A stretch of 64,000 bases of DNA from Paralvinella palmiformis (lineage: Eukaryota > Annelida > Polychaeta > Terebellida > Alvinellidae): the NCBI GenBank assembly GCA_025642065.1, contig JAODUP010000031.1:832001-896000 (forward strand), given 5' to 3'. This document shows positions 47,128-61,600 of this stretch, one piece after another. The notes below the pieces were generated by a model. The model was given only the letters and a program-made list of their open reading frames with translations. It searched no databases and was not told the DNA's origin. Within the stretch, counting starts at the first letter, position 1; every line of letters begins with the position of its first letter. Both the position numbers and the translations under genes were made by a program.

Positions 47128-49727
47128 CTGGAAATGCAATGGGGGCGAAATATGAATACAGACAAATACTGGATAGGAAAGAAATGGTCAACGCATGAAT
47201 GGTATACAAGTCTAGTACGAGACGATGACAGTGTGCGGAAGGTGAGGACAGGTAATGGTGGAAAGCATCATTAAAACTCTCAAACAAGGTGAAAACGAAT
47301 TGATTCAAATAGGAAAGGATTTAGAAAATCAGGTTCAACAATCAGTTCTTTCATTCATTCATCCACTAATATAGTAATAAATGTCTTTTTTATCAACAAA
47401 CTCTGATTTAACACGTATTTGTTCGAGGTGATGTTAAATTAACAACTTTTCACTGTAAAGACTGATTTGTCCAATAAATGCTGCGTCAACATTATTATTT
47501 CAGGTGATTTAAATTAACCAAATGGCAACAACAAGACTCACCTCTGCCTCGGCAAAACAATACCTATCAGGGCAGTTTTCTATATTTTTCTTCACAGTTT
47601 CTGCTACTCGACAGTCGACATTTACTGGATCCTTAGCACCTGGTGCTAGGAACTCACTGCAAACATAACAAACAATTTAGCTGTAGACAGCAAACAGAAG
47701 TGTTGTACATACTCTAACATGTCATGTAGACTGGGTTTTTTCAAATTATGGATCAAACCAAAAGTTATCACATTTCATCCCATTTCTGCCTGTATTTTAT
47801 TTCAGTATCACAATTGTTTGTTGTAACGTAATTGCTTTAAAAAAATCTATCGGAGGATGTACAATAAATATCATAAATATCAAACAATACAGCCATATTG
47901 TTGCATAATAATTTTACCTAAAAAATGTAAAATAAAGTATGAGTTGACACTATTCAGTAAACAAATACTGGCCAGTTAGTGAAGCTTGTATTACCGTATA
48001 TGAGTTGTCATCAGAGAACCAAGGTGTCATTTATTTTACCACTTTTAATACCCTTATTTCAATCAGGTCCTGATTGGAGACCATACCATTGTTATTTTAA
48101 ACAGACTTTAAAGCTTGATTCTCCAGAGGACGACTTGGCCCTTCAGCCCATATGATTACAGGTTCAGAACAAGAAAAATTAATTTTAATGAGTTATTAAT
48201 TTATTGAGGTAAACAATAAAAGCTATAAAATATAACTATCATGGATATTCTCTTGACAGAAGACATTTGGGTAATATGAATGACCTCTAGATATTGCCTT
48301 ACTGCCTAACCCATCATCAAGGAAAATGGTGTCCAAAAACTGAATGTGAAATTAATTATTTGTCATCCAATTAGAACATAGAATGAAGATTTTTTAGAGG
48401 AGTCTATTTCATTTTAGTAGACGTGGATTTGATCACCTTTGTTATTTAGACAGCAGCAGATGAGGTGATGGACTTCGTCGAAATGGTGGACATCACCGAT
48501 ATGGATGTTGCCAACGTAGTGGTCATCGTAGACATCATAGTCCCAACCAATGACAAACAAACAAACAGACAAATTCACTTTATTTATATAGAAGTCTTTC
48601 AGCTATCTCCCAAATGTTGAGTGCACTCAGAATGGTGTAATGATACAGTTCTAGATGGGGGTGATGTCTCAGGGTGGTAAATAAATTGACAACAAGAAGG
48701 GTAATTCACTTAAAATGCTCATGTTTAAAATTTACATTATGACAAGCAAATGTCTTTATTCTCTGTCCACTAGGTGACAGCACTCTTCTGTCAAGTAACA
48801 TTAATTTTCTAAAGACAAGCTTCATAATCAGACACACATTTCTAAGTTCATCAGGCAAACATATAACTGAAGCCTAATATTTGGTCTTTATGAGAGACAG
48901 GAAAGGTTTCTGACTGATACATGTGTGTAACTACTACTGACTTTGTTTACATAAATATATCATTCAATGCTTATGGTACCATACAAAAAATCGGGGGGTG
49001 GCGGCGGGAGAGGTGGGTGGGTGTAGTGAAGACATACAAAATGGACTGTGTGTGTGTGTGGGGGGGGGTCAATATTAAAACTATCATTCTTGTTTATTAA
49101 GATAAGAGTATCAGAACAGTTTGGTAGGAAAGTACCAGGGAAAATACAGCATTGCATCTATTTTTTTGTTTACATTTTATAAGCGCCAGAAATAGATCAC
49201 AAAATTGACTTAAAAGTTAAGATGGTTTCTGCTTTTGAATCAATATTACCATTAGTTTATCTTAAGTACCTACATTGTAATAAGTATTGTATTAAATTGA
49301 ATCATTTCACTATTTTACTAATTCTATCAACATGTGGATGGTAGAGAGATAACTAAATCCATAAATATTTGGGCAACCGGGCCTCATTGTGTATAGATTT
49401 GTCATTTTAATACGTAATATATTTATTAGATGTTACAGCTTATTGGTCAACCTGATGGGTACAGTACATAACAGTATAGGATATAATTAAAAAAATGTGT
49501 AATCTTTGAAAATATCATTCAATAAAGTCACTACTAGTGCTAAAGTCACTACTAGTGCTACCTGTAATTACATAGTAGTATTTGTAATGTAAGATTCTGC
49601 CAAAATAGAGAAGCCAATTGAGTCAACAGGAATTGGAATTTCTGGGGAACCAAGAGTAAATGTAAGGGTCAGTGATCTGAACACTGTTGTGTAACGAGCA
49701 ATACTTCTAGCATGGGTTACTTTACTC

Positions 49728-49779
<52 letters not shown>

Positions 49780-50657
49780 TCCTACCTGTAAATTTCTTGG
49801 ACTTTTTTCTCTACATCTCTCTTTGCTATATATCGTAATTCATGGCAAGCCTCCCAGAACCTGAAATAAAACCAAATGAGAAACCTTTAAAATAATTATC
49901 ATTTTATGTCCTCGGAGCCCAGAAAGCTAAATAGTTGAAATAATCTCTGAAAGATGAACTTCCTTCAAACTCAAGTTGTAAGAGTAAGAAGTCAACTGCA
50001 CATCATAAAGTAAAATAAGAACTTCCGAATGATTTATATACTCGTCAACCCCCCCCACACCCCCACACAATATTCTGAATTTATTTCCTAAAACATTGTG
50101 CAATTAATGCATGTAATTACCATTTATTATCTGCTATACCTATTTCTGATAACTCCATCCCCATTATAGTGTAATACGTCAAATACACCTACTTGAGATT
50201 CTCTGCACTAATTTCTTTCTCCAGAAAGCGTCTAAAGTGTTCCCTACCAGCAGGATCATGTAGAAGCTCGTATATGGAGAATGCCCACCTTTTCACTCTC
50301 CATTGTGGGATGTCTTTCCTAATTAACAAAACATACTGTCATCAATAAATTGTTTGAAAATCCATAATTAACAATATTATCAAGGTTTTTCATAACTTAT
50401 CTGTGTGACATTTGAAATTAGCCAGCTACAGCGAGAAAATAATAAGTTGTTAAATGCCGTTATATGTGGTGTGTGTGTGTGTGTGTGTATATGTGTGTGT
50501 GTATGTGTGTGTGTTTTGTAATTACATTGTAGATTCCTGTTCATAGAAGTCAGTATTGTCAGAGATCCAGGGGTTGGAAGGTTCTGGGTTTGTAATGAAA
50601 GGATCAAACTCCGCATATTGCTCATAGTATGATATATAACTGAAAAATAAAAAGAAC

Positions 50658-50703
<46 letters not shown>

Positions 50704-53253
50704 TTGGTGAAAGTTTATAAATTCAATTGAAATCTGAAGGAATCTGAAGCAACTTTCATAGAGAAAAAGATTAATCAAATCTATAAATGTAAATGAGACT
50801 GACTGGTCTGACCTTGAAATTGCTTTGAACAACAGGTCTCTCATCTAAACACATACTGAATGAATGATCTTTTACTGTACCTATATTTTATTTATGTGCA
50901 CACACACATGGGCACACACATACACACACACAGAGATAATTTACCTCTCAGCGACCTTTGACATTTTAACTCTCCGCCTCTCAAATGTTTTTCTCATTTT
51001 ATCTACCTATTAAGGAGAAAACAAAAATGACGCTACCATCAGATAGGATATATCAGTAAATGTTTATAAATAACTAACAATATGTGATGGAATAATGAGT
51101 GTATGACATCAAACGTTAATCCAAAATTCCACGTCCCAACATCACACACACTGTTTTCTACATCACCGTGCATGTAGTTTATGTAGCCATCCCCTGAAAC
51201 AGATTCCTGCACCCGCCAGGAGACCCAAATCTCCGGGTTAAGAATCCCTGAATTATGCAAACGCTGACCAACAAAACGGTCCCTTACCTCTACTTTCAGA
51301 TTGTCTACAGGGTTTTTGAGATCTGTTTCGGAAACACTCGGACTTATCCTGCCTCCTGGTACAGTGTAATTGTGCTGAAAATACACCAAGACCGATTATA
51401 CGCTCATGATATATACTGACAGAATACAGGCAAAACAACAGTTGGATAGATTCCTGATAACAACAATGACAAACACACGATCCAGGTTATGAATCTGTTG
51501 TTTTTTTATTTATAGATCAACCATAAAAACTGTCTAGTCCACTCAGAGAAAAGGTCTGCTCAATCATTAAAACTGACAAAATAATATTAAGAGCGAGCAG
51601 AATAAATAATTCTTTATTCACATATTTCATATTTATAGTTACGGCTATAAAGGAATAATTAGATTATTTTGATATACTCTAAGATGTACAAGAATTTGAT
51701 GACTGACCTTGTATGACCTTAGTGGCTTGTTGACTTTACAAGCTTTTTTAATATCTATTTCTGTCGTATTAACACATCCGGGCTGAAAGTATAGAATAAT
51801 ATCACATTATTAAATAGCAGACAGAGATTTATTGTCATATCTTCATCTTGTTATTGTATCTTAAATAATAAGCTTGCGTCATCAGGTAAACATCACACAG
51901 GTATCTTGTCTAAAAATAACATCACTGACTGCTGACAGTAAAGTAACTATAAGCAAATGCCTTAAGTACTATTAATGTGCATTTTTATAAACAGATTAGT
52001 TCATCACCTACAGTTTTATATATCAGTTATATACAAAATTTAGTTTACAGGTTGCTGTTTCATGGACACTTCTGTGCACTTGGTAGACAAAATGAGTCAA
52101 GTGACTGCCATTTGTAATGAGGCAAAGTGAAAGCTGAAACAGGTTTAAATCAAGATCCTGTAAACCTGTGGTCAACCACACTATCAGTTAGGCCACGGAA
52201 GCAGCCACAGAAACTTACCACATGCAATACAATTATTAAAAAGTGGTAATCTATGTAACTGACTTAAGCCATAGTTCTTGTCATAATGACTAAAAGTTAC
52301 ACTACATCAGATGGTTTCTTCAAATTCTTACAGAAGAAAGCATTTTCTTTTGCAATAAAATTGACTCCAGTCTGCTGTGTGTCTGCCATGCGATGTCAGA
52401 ATATTATGAAGTTGGACCATCGTCAGCGAATTTCACACTGTGGGTAAGCATTCCACAAACGGTCAGCAAAACGTACCATTTATCTTCCACATAAACAAAT
52501 ATCCCATCCAAAAGATGAGTTTACGTATTAGGCCCAAAAAGAAAAGGAATTTTTTCTTTCAAGGGCCATCAAACATAAAAGTGGAGGATTTTGTTCTTTA
52601 AATACTCAGCCCACTTTTTATAACCACCAGTCCTACTTTGCACTGCATTTATAAAAAAAACAGCCGGTATATGTTATGAGCTAACAGTTTCATCTTTGAC
52701 AGATTGATGCCAATTCCTTTAGAAGTGACCAAACTTAAGGGCTACTTCATGGTGAAATAATATGATGAAGCCAAAATCTTTAAATAATGGATAAAACACC
52801 CCACAGACGTGTGTGATGCCATGATCTGATCCCATGACCCAGAGGTTTGTAGTGAATAGCATTGAACTATTTAATGTGTTACATAACAGTGTTGCTTCTA
52901 GGATCTAGCCAATGTGGGGGAGCTCCCCCTTAAGTTTTACAAATGTAGGGGATTTTAATGTAACGTGCCCACTTAGGATTACGAATGCATACCCCCAGGA
53001 ATATTTGAACTGAAAATGGTGACATTTCCATCATATCTGAGGTAATTATACACATAATTTTACAGTGTAAGCATAATTAAATGTATGCATAGCATTTATT
53101 TAATTATATCTGTAACATGAAAAAAACAAGACTACAGAAATGCTTCAAAATTATATTGATAAGACATGGTTTTATATATTCTATGGGGTTTCTTCTCCTT
53201 CCACATATTTATAGCTACCTCATGTTCAAAGTCAGCCACAGAACATTATGTTA

Positions 53254-53294
<41 letters not shown>

Positions 53295-56200
53295 ATTATA
53301 TAATATATTTATTTTATTTATTATGAATTGTCTTTATGGAATTTTGGCACCTGAACCCACACTTGAATTCAGTAGTCTGGTATGTCATTATTAAAGCAAA
53401 TGTGATGGGGAGACCATTAATGAGCGCAACACTGACAATATACTGCATCATGGAATTTTATTCTGCACCATGTGGTGCCCAGGAATTTTTTTATTCTGTG
53501 CCATATGTTATAATATGGTGGGAAGCAAAAACACATCCTAGAAGCAACACTGCATAATACAATTGGGAAGACTTGATAAATGCTTATCAACTCTACTATG
53601 AGTGCAAGTCTGGTTGTTTTTCTTCACATTTGCTGAAAAGTAGTAAATTGACTCCCCTTAGAAATGTTAAAAATCATGTACATTTTTAAAACTTTGTATT
53701 GTTTTATATGGCCCCATCATCCCACAATCACACAAAGAGAGCAGTTCAACTTTTATCAAGATGCACATTTTTTCCATTACTTTATATTGTCAAAAATGTT
53801 TATCCAATACTGCTTAATTTTCATAATCACTTACATTAAGAGCTGTAGTTAAGAGATAATGTCAATAAGTTGCTTAAACATAAAGATGATTTCATAATTG
53901 TTCTTGGAATTATTTTAAACTACAAAAGGTTTAACAAAGGTATAACATTTTATTGGAACATACAGCAGGTCTGTGTACGTCCCAGAAGGCTCGCTCCTGG
54001 CTGTCCAATACCTTCCTCTCTAACTTGTCCCGCTTCTTGTCCACTCTACAGAAATACCAAAAACAAACACACATAAATACGACCTTGACACACCTTTGGC
54101 CAATTAACTTCAGATCTATTACAGATCATATTATAGACAGAATAAATACGCATAAATAATTACATAAAACTGAGTTAAATTTTATTAACAAAAAAAGGTA
54201 AATTTATGATAAGCATCTCATGATGTATCCGAGTATAATACAATAATGTAATCATTATTGGATGATAAAGACAACATTATTTACTTGGCCTGTGCCTCGG
54301 CTTGCATGAAGATAAACTCCCATTTCCTAGAGAACATCTTCTGTAATCGAGCCAAATTCTCAGCCTCGTAGTCGGCTAACTCCAGCCTCTGTTTGTTTTG
54401 CATCGTTCTCTTGCATAAGTAAACAGCTACGGTGTAGAGAGTGTTCATTATTGTTATATGTAAATATTTAAAATGGCAAAAACAAAAGTTTAGCAACAGT
54501 TTGTGTATTCTCCACTAATTGTGATTATCAGAAATGTGGGCATAAAGCATCAATACAAATCTTTAAGATTGCATACATCAATGAATCGAGAAAGCTGTAT
54601 CTATGGAGTAAGTGTTCAAAGTTATAACCTAGTCTAGAGACCATCCTTGTCTGTTATGCCTTAATTTGTGACAGAGGTTGACACATTTTCATGATATCAC
54701 AAAACCACAGAAACTGGTCTGTCTATTATCAGTTACAATTCACTTATGACCCACTACTAACTGATATAGACCACTCTCTATCAACCAATCATGGGAGTGC
54801 CATTCAAACGGTATCTCGAACATTGTCAATTTTTCCTTGACCATAATAAAAATAACAAAACCTTGTGTCAGGGTCTTTGTATTATTGGCAGACACATTCC
54901 AGTATGTAGCGTCAATGAAAGTAAATCACTTGATAAGACAATAGTGTTACTGTTACATAGAGATAATAGTTAATAATCATATTCTACTTTAACCACAATT
55001 AATATACCATAATAATAATAAACTACCTCATCAATCACATAACATTCCTTAGTTGACTCTCATTTAGGCTTTTAATCACAAATGAAACTGTAGCCATCCC
55101 ACTCAAGATCCCTATCAATCTCCTTAGGGGAGAGTTTGAGGAAACTTTTGAAAGTAGAGTATGTCAGTTGGCATTTGGTGATGTTCATTCTGGGCTTATA
55201 TTTGTTTGTATAATTGCCGTGAGATAGAAACTATATGTAAATTTTGAACCAGCACATGAACCATTCATATTCAGTCAGCAATTTTGGACCAATCCAAATT
55301 TATTTTCAGATGTCCATAATATATCATTAATATGTTGCTATAAATTATGTTAGAGCCTCGCAGATAATCTACAGCAAATGTTCCGAACTCCCCAACATCC
55401 TCAGACACTGAATTTGACGGGGTAACCCTGTATCATCTCACTCCAAGTTCTAAATAATTGTAAAAAGGGTCCATCGCATTAACCACAATACAGGAAGAGA
55501 GAACAACAACAAGACTGCTGCCATGGTAACAGAGACAAAGAGTGGCATCACAAAGATAACAAAACCCTTTACTCAAAAATTAGTCCATTTCAGCCTAAAT
55601 CATAATGTGGAATTATGTTATTTTGCAATGAATGACTGCTTTTAACTCTAACAGACCAGCTTCTAATTCAATATATTTTGTGATAAAACATTTCCATGGC
55701 TAAATATTTGAGACACTTTCACAAATAAACTGAGAACCTAATGTTAAATAAACCTGCTGGTCAAATAGTTGATTATTGGTCAGAAACAGCATTAACTGAG
55801 AACGTGGTTTTTCCAATTCTAACCTAATACATGTAGATATAATTTTATTTAAAAACTGCACTTATATAATAGTTAGGCTATATCATGATGGACATTTCTT
55901 GGGCCACAAACATTATGTTGCAAAGAAAGTTTTACAGCATACTGATAAGCTTAGACGTGATAACAACATCAGCTGCTAAAGCTTGGAATTTGCGTAATTT
56001 CATCAACGCTGATATCACTAGCTGATATCACTTCATGGTGCCCTGATACGAGCTGTCAGTTACTATGATAACATATTTCCAAAATTGCTCGACAATTACC
56101 AAGAAATGGGGTGATGAGTTATGTTATCTGGTAAATTTATATAATAGCATACTGTTTATAAAAAAATCTTACATGCACATAACAGATGGATGGAGAATGA

Positions 56201-56445
56201 GATAATTCAAAATAAAATAGCTGATCAATATATACTATTGTATTAACAGCTGATCAACATTTAATTGTGAGCCAACATTTTAAGCTAAGCATTAAATTAC
56301 AAACTATATGTATCTCTTTTAGATGAGGAAACCAGTCATGTAAAATAAATGTTTCAGCCATTATTATTATTATTAATATTATTATTTCAGCCATTTTTAC
56401 CATCTGAAATAGAGACTATCACATTTACTTTTCATAATAATATAG

Positions 56446-56499
<54 letters not shown>

Positions 56500-57554
56500 A
56501 ACAAACAAATATGCACACACATGCACATACACAGATATAATAATATAACAAAAATAAGAACAAAGGAGTAATAAACTGACAATCAAGATAATTCTGATCA
56601 TTTACTAACATTTATATTAAATGGACTAACCCTGATATTACAATATGATAACAACACACTTACCATAATCTATATTTTCAGGCTCCATACATTTAGAGGG
56701 CCACAAACAAGGTGTCTATAACAAGACATAAAAATTACAAACACAACTAACATTATTAACTAGATGGAGATCAAATAGAAAAAAGATCAGAGAAAGAGGT
56801 GATGGGGGGTGTAAGCCGAGAAGATATTTAAACAATAAATGGTTGTCTAGGCAACGTATGTCTCGTAATGTTGATAAACACAAACAAAGCTGCAATAAAT
56901 AGAAATCTGTTTTGTTAAAACCCAACAGACTGATGGTCATTAAGAAAAGTACAATATCGACATGCTGAGAGACAGACGAGGGGACAGACAGATGGACGAA
57001 CAGATAGATACATGCACATACACAATCATACACACAGATATACATGCATACACACACACACAGGGGCACACAGAAACACACACATACACACAGAGAGACA
57101 GCAGCTTATAGACAGCACATAATTAAAACGTTAAAGTTTTAAACTTATCATTTTATATTTCAATCATTCAAAGAAGACATTGTAAAACTTCTACCATCTA
57201 ACATGTCTATCCAAGGTTTTATTTTACTGGATGAAGCAGTTATTGATGTTTAAACTATGACTGTATATTAGCTGTACCAATTATATGATGACATACTAGC
57301 AATCTGTGATAACAACACAATACCTTTACTACACTGATCTGTGGTTTATATATATATAATGAACTCTCAATTAAATTGATTGATAAGGAGAGGAGATTGA
57401 AAGCTAGTTCAACTATAGACCATGTAATCTAAACTTGCTATATGTTAATTTAAAGAAACAATTCAGGAACACCTTTGTGATACTGGTTATTTGAAAATTT
57501 AGTAAATTAACAATAATTTAATCAAGAGTTGACTACATGTATATGTATGTCTGC

Positions 57555-57613
<59 letters not shown>

Positions 57614-57781
57614 GTACAATATACAGTAAGATGTACACAATACCGGGAATATTAATAAATACACACAATAAGTGACAAAAATTATTACACTGTTCATATT
57701 GTCTTGTACACTGGTGTGCATCAGGCAAGATAATATAACTTTTGACATCACATACACTGGTATACATGATATAATCTATTT

Positions 57782-57818
<37 letters not shown>

Positions 57819-58645
57819 GCCAGTGTTTTGATCAAAACACTTACCATAATCATAATTCTCGGGATCTCTGTGGTTTGAAGGCCATAGAAATGGGGTCTAA
57901 AGAATGTTTGGTAACAAAAGTGGTTTGTTAGTAGAAATAATCTCTATATGGATACTACATTTACTATATTTGGTTATTTATCCTGGTATCAGTTAGTATA
58001 AAAGAGAAAGATAAGTGGAGTTATGCTGAAAGATAACCAGATAATTGTTAGTGTGGAGTTGATATTGTTTACAATATTAACTGGTTATTTAAATGTCACA
58101 ACAATTGTGAATGTACTTCATGGAATCAGATGTGTTAATATTTAACAGACAACACACTGACCACACCATCATTATTTTGTTAGAAAAACACACATCCCTC
58201 CTCAAATAAAGGTAAAACATCAACGTAGTGAGTCAGCCAAGGAGTTACTGCACAGGAAAAGGATATGATCAGACTGAAATATTTCGTTGATGGATGAAAC
58301 AGTTCACAAACACAGATAATACTAGGATCTGATCCGATGACCAGGAGGTTTGCAGTGGTAAGTGGAATTCACCACTGACAGCACCATGGATGCTCCGAAA
58401 ACATCAAGGATGTGTAGGATAGTAGACGTTTTAGTGTGTGTGTCAATATATATATATATAGTATTAAAGAAATAAGATACATTAGTCACACACAACCATT
58501 CAAACAGACAATACTGTGTATCAATTGGTTGAAGCTGATGCTGCAAGAAATAAAAATCACACAAGTTTGTGTTGTGCAAAGTTTTGAAGAGTTCAAAGTT
58601 TTCTACCATGAATTGATCAAACAACAGCTATAAAAGTCAAAATGA

Positions 58646-58696
<51 letters not shown>

Positions 58697-61600
58697 GTGA
58701 GTACAGCTAAGTGCCAATATTCATATGCACAGAAAATTCAGTGACGAGGAAAATGGTGTCTTATTCTTAAGTTAACACAGTTTGTAAATATTAGAAAAAA
58801 AAAACACAATCCTCAGATGGTAGTTGTCACACCAATCAGTGCACATCAGGCCTAGGAGTGATATGAGATGAAATGACCACAGTAATACATTCAGAGCATA
58901 TACATGTGTTCTTTATAATAGTTCAATCAGCGTAAAAACCCAGCAACATAGAATAACATTAGGCAGCACTTCTTTGTAAGTAAATACTGACATCTAGTGA
59001 GAAAAAGAGAAACAGAAAGTGTCAAAATTCAATCTACACTAATGTTTTTAAATCTACAAATTAACTACCATACTATAATTATTTATATTAACAGAAGCCT
59101 CAAAGATGCTCTAGGTCATAAGACAGTATATTCTCTTAGTTTTGTCAATGTTTCTTTGGTCATGCACACTGTCATAGATAGCTATACTAAATTATGACAC
59201 TGGATAAACTGGAGTATACATATTTCACCACTTCTTCATAAAGCCTTTCTAGTAGTACACAACAAAAACATATGAAATTAATAAAATGTACAACAGCCAA
59301 AAATAATAAAATTGAGCAAATGTTTCGGAGTAAAAAGGGGATCAATATACATAACAGACTCAAAATTTAGTTTTTGTACCAATTTAAGATTAACACTATC
59401 TGAGGGATAATGTTTGAGTAGCTTATCTGATGACAGAACAAGTGGAATATATATATGATGATAATATCTTATCATCATGATAAGATACATAGTTCACCAT
59501 CATTTATCAGTCAGATATGATATTTTAATATATCACTATCACTATCAGTGTGTGTGTGTGTGTGTGTTTGTCCATGCATTTAGGTGCACATGCATCCCAT
59601 TAGGCCGGGATATGAACAGAAAGAAAACTATTACCTTGTTTTCAATACGTGATTAAACATTTAAAAAATAAACATTATAAATACTTCTACCAAAATAAAA
59701 CACTACACGTTTTTGTTTAAGACAAAAGAAATATTAATGTAACGATGTGGAAAATAACAAAAACATTCACTCTGAAGATCATTTACCTGGAATCTGTAGT
59801 ATGTTGTATCATTCTTGACGGCTAATATATGGTCATCTATGGGAAATATATAGCCATGAGCAGCTAACAGTTGGGCTAAATGGAGAGCCTCCACTGTAAC
59901 GAGAATGAAAATTAACTTTACATTAACCGTAACAACACGGACACCACTGGCACAAATATAAGTACAAAACATGACCTCTCTCTCCCCCCTAGACATAAGA
60001 TCTATTCCACTGACAGCTTTCTTCGATATAAAACTGACAAAAGTGAAGAATTCATATTGGACTAATATCAGACGTAGTGGATCTCCATTTGTAAAGTTTG
60101 GATCACTATCTGTATTTCAGTTCATAACAGGTGTCCATCACCTTTAAAGCAAAATATGGAGGAGAATTATTCAAATTGTAGCAATTTAAAAGACGGCAGT
60201 GGCTGGAACTGAGGATGGAGAGAGTGAAGGAGTACACTCAAGTTATCTCAGTCTTTCATATCAACAAGAAATGACTTAAGTAGCACTGAAGTTAAAGAAG
60301 TATTCTGACTGAACTGGCTGAATATTTGATTGGTGAATGATCAAGTATTATTACAAAAATGGAAAACATTCTCTCTGAAATATGTTTTTCAAGAATCTGT
60401 TTATTTATAGAAGTTTTAAGATGTGCCATGAAGTATGTTCCCTTAAATCTGAGGAATTGTTATTAATAAAATGTTGCCCTTTATTCCAATAATTTTGGTT
60501 TTCAATAAAGGAAATTTTCCCCAAATAAAGTTCCCAGGAAATAATGACTCAAATTAGTACAATCGTGAAAACACAGGATATTTTTCAGTAGAGAGGAGAT
60601 TGGGACACATGTCAATAGCAGATCTGTATGATAAAGATTGATCAGCCATATTGTGTTTTGACTCTAGCGATATGGGAATTGTGCATTTCGTGTAGCAATC
60701 CTGTTTACTGAATACATTGTTGGAGAAGATTGGAAGTGATTAATTCACTGAAAAGGTAAAATTCATTCTTTAAACCCAAATATAAATAAATAATAAACAT
60801 CTTCCAATATTTCTAATTAGGTTTTGTTCAATGGTCCCTGTTAGTTATGACACTTTATTAAACATGCTTTAAATAATAATAATAATAATAAGTATTATTA
60901 TTATTATTAACTTTATATCACTTATTATTAATTTGTATTGATATTATGGATTAATTAATCGTACATGTAAACAATGACAGACTGCCTGTGGACCAGAAAT
61001 CAGAAATCAATTTATCATCAAACATAAATAAATAATAATTATTTTTTGGACTCCACAACAAAAGACCTATTTAACACGATAATGGATGACTTATCTGCAG
61101 CAATAATCACGTGACATCAATAATCACGTGACATAAGAAAGTCACTGAGGAGTAGATTCTTAAATGGCCCCTGGCATGTCACTGAATTCAAGCGCAATGT
61201 TATAGATCCCCTGGGGATGTAAACCACTCCGGCGGGCCACCCTCATCCCGGGGAACTTCGGCCCAGTCATTCCATCCCACTCTGAGTGCGAATGTTTGGG
61301 CTGGGAGCCATCTTTGGCCACTCATTTAAGTAAGGAATGCGCACCAAGATGAAGCATACCCAATTCTGCTCGTTATTCCCCCATATCGCGATCACGGGTC
61401 GGGAAACAAAGCAAATAAAGAATGAAGCCCTTTGCGGATGTCACCGGAGCTGTCGGCTAAGTGTCGGGGCCCTTGCCCACGACACAGGAAGAACAAACAT
61501 CTCGACCAACTGCCGCCAATAAACAAACACAATTGTCACCAGGATCCAGAAATCCAATTTGTTCTGCACTCCGAGCGCCGGGTCGGGCTAAATTACTGAA

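Noticed and set aside
48470..48620. Acidic frame [20 protein letters not shown]
   Set aside because: Imperfect internal repeats beside a retroposon end; no homology and a stop directly upstream.
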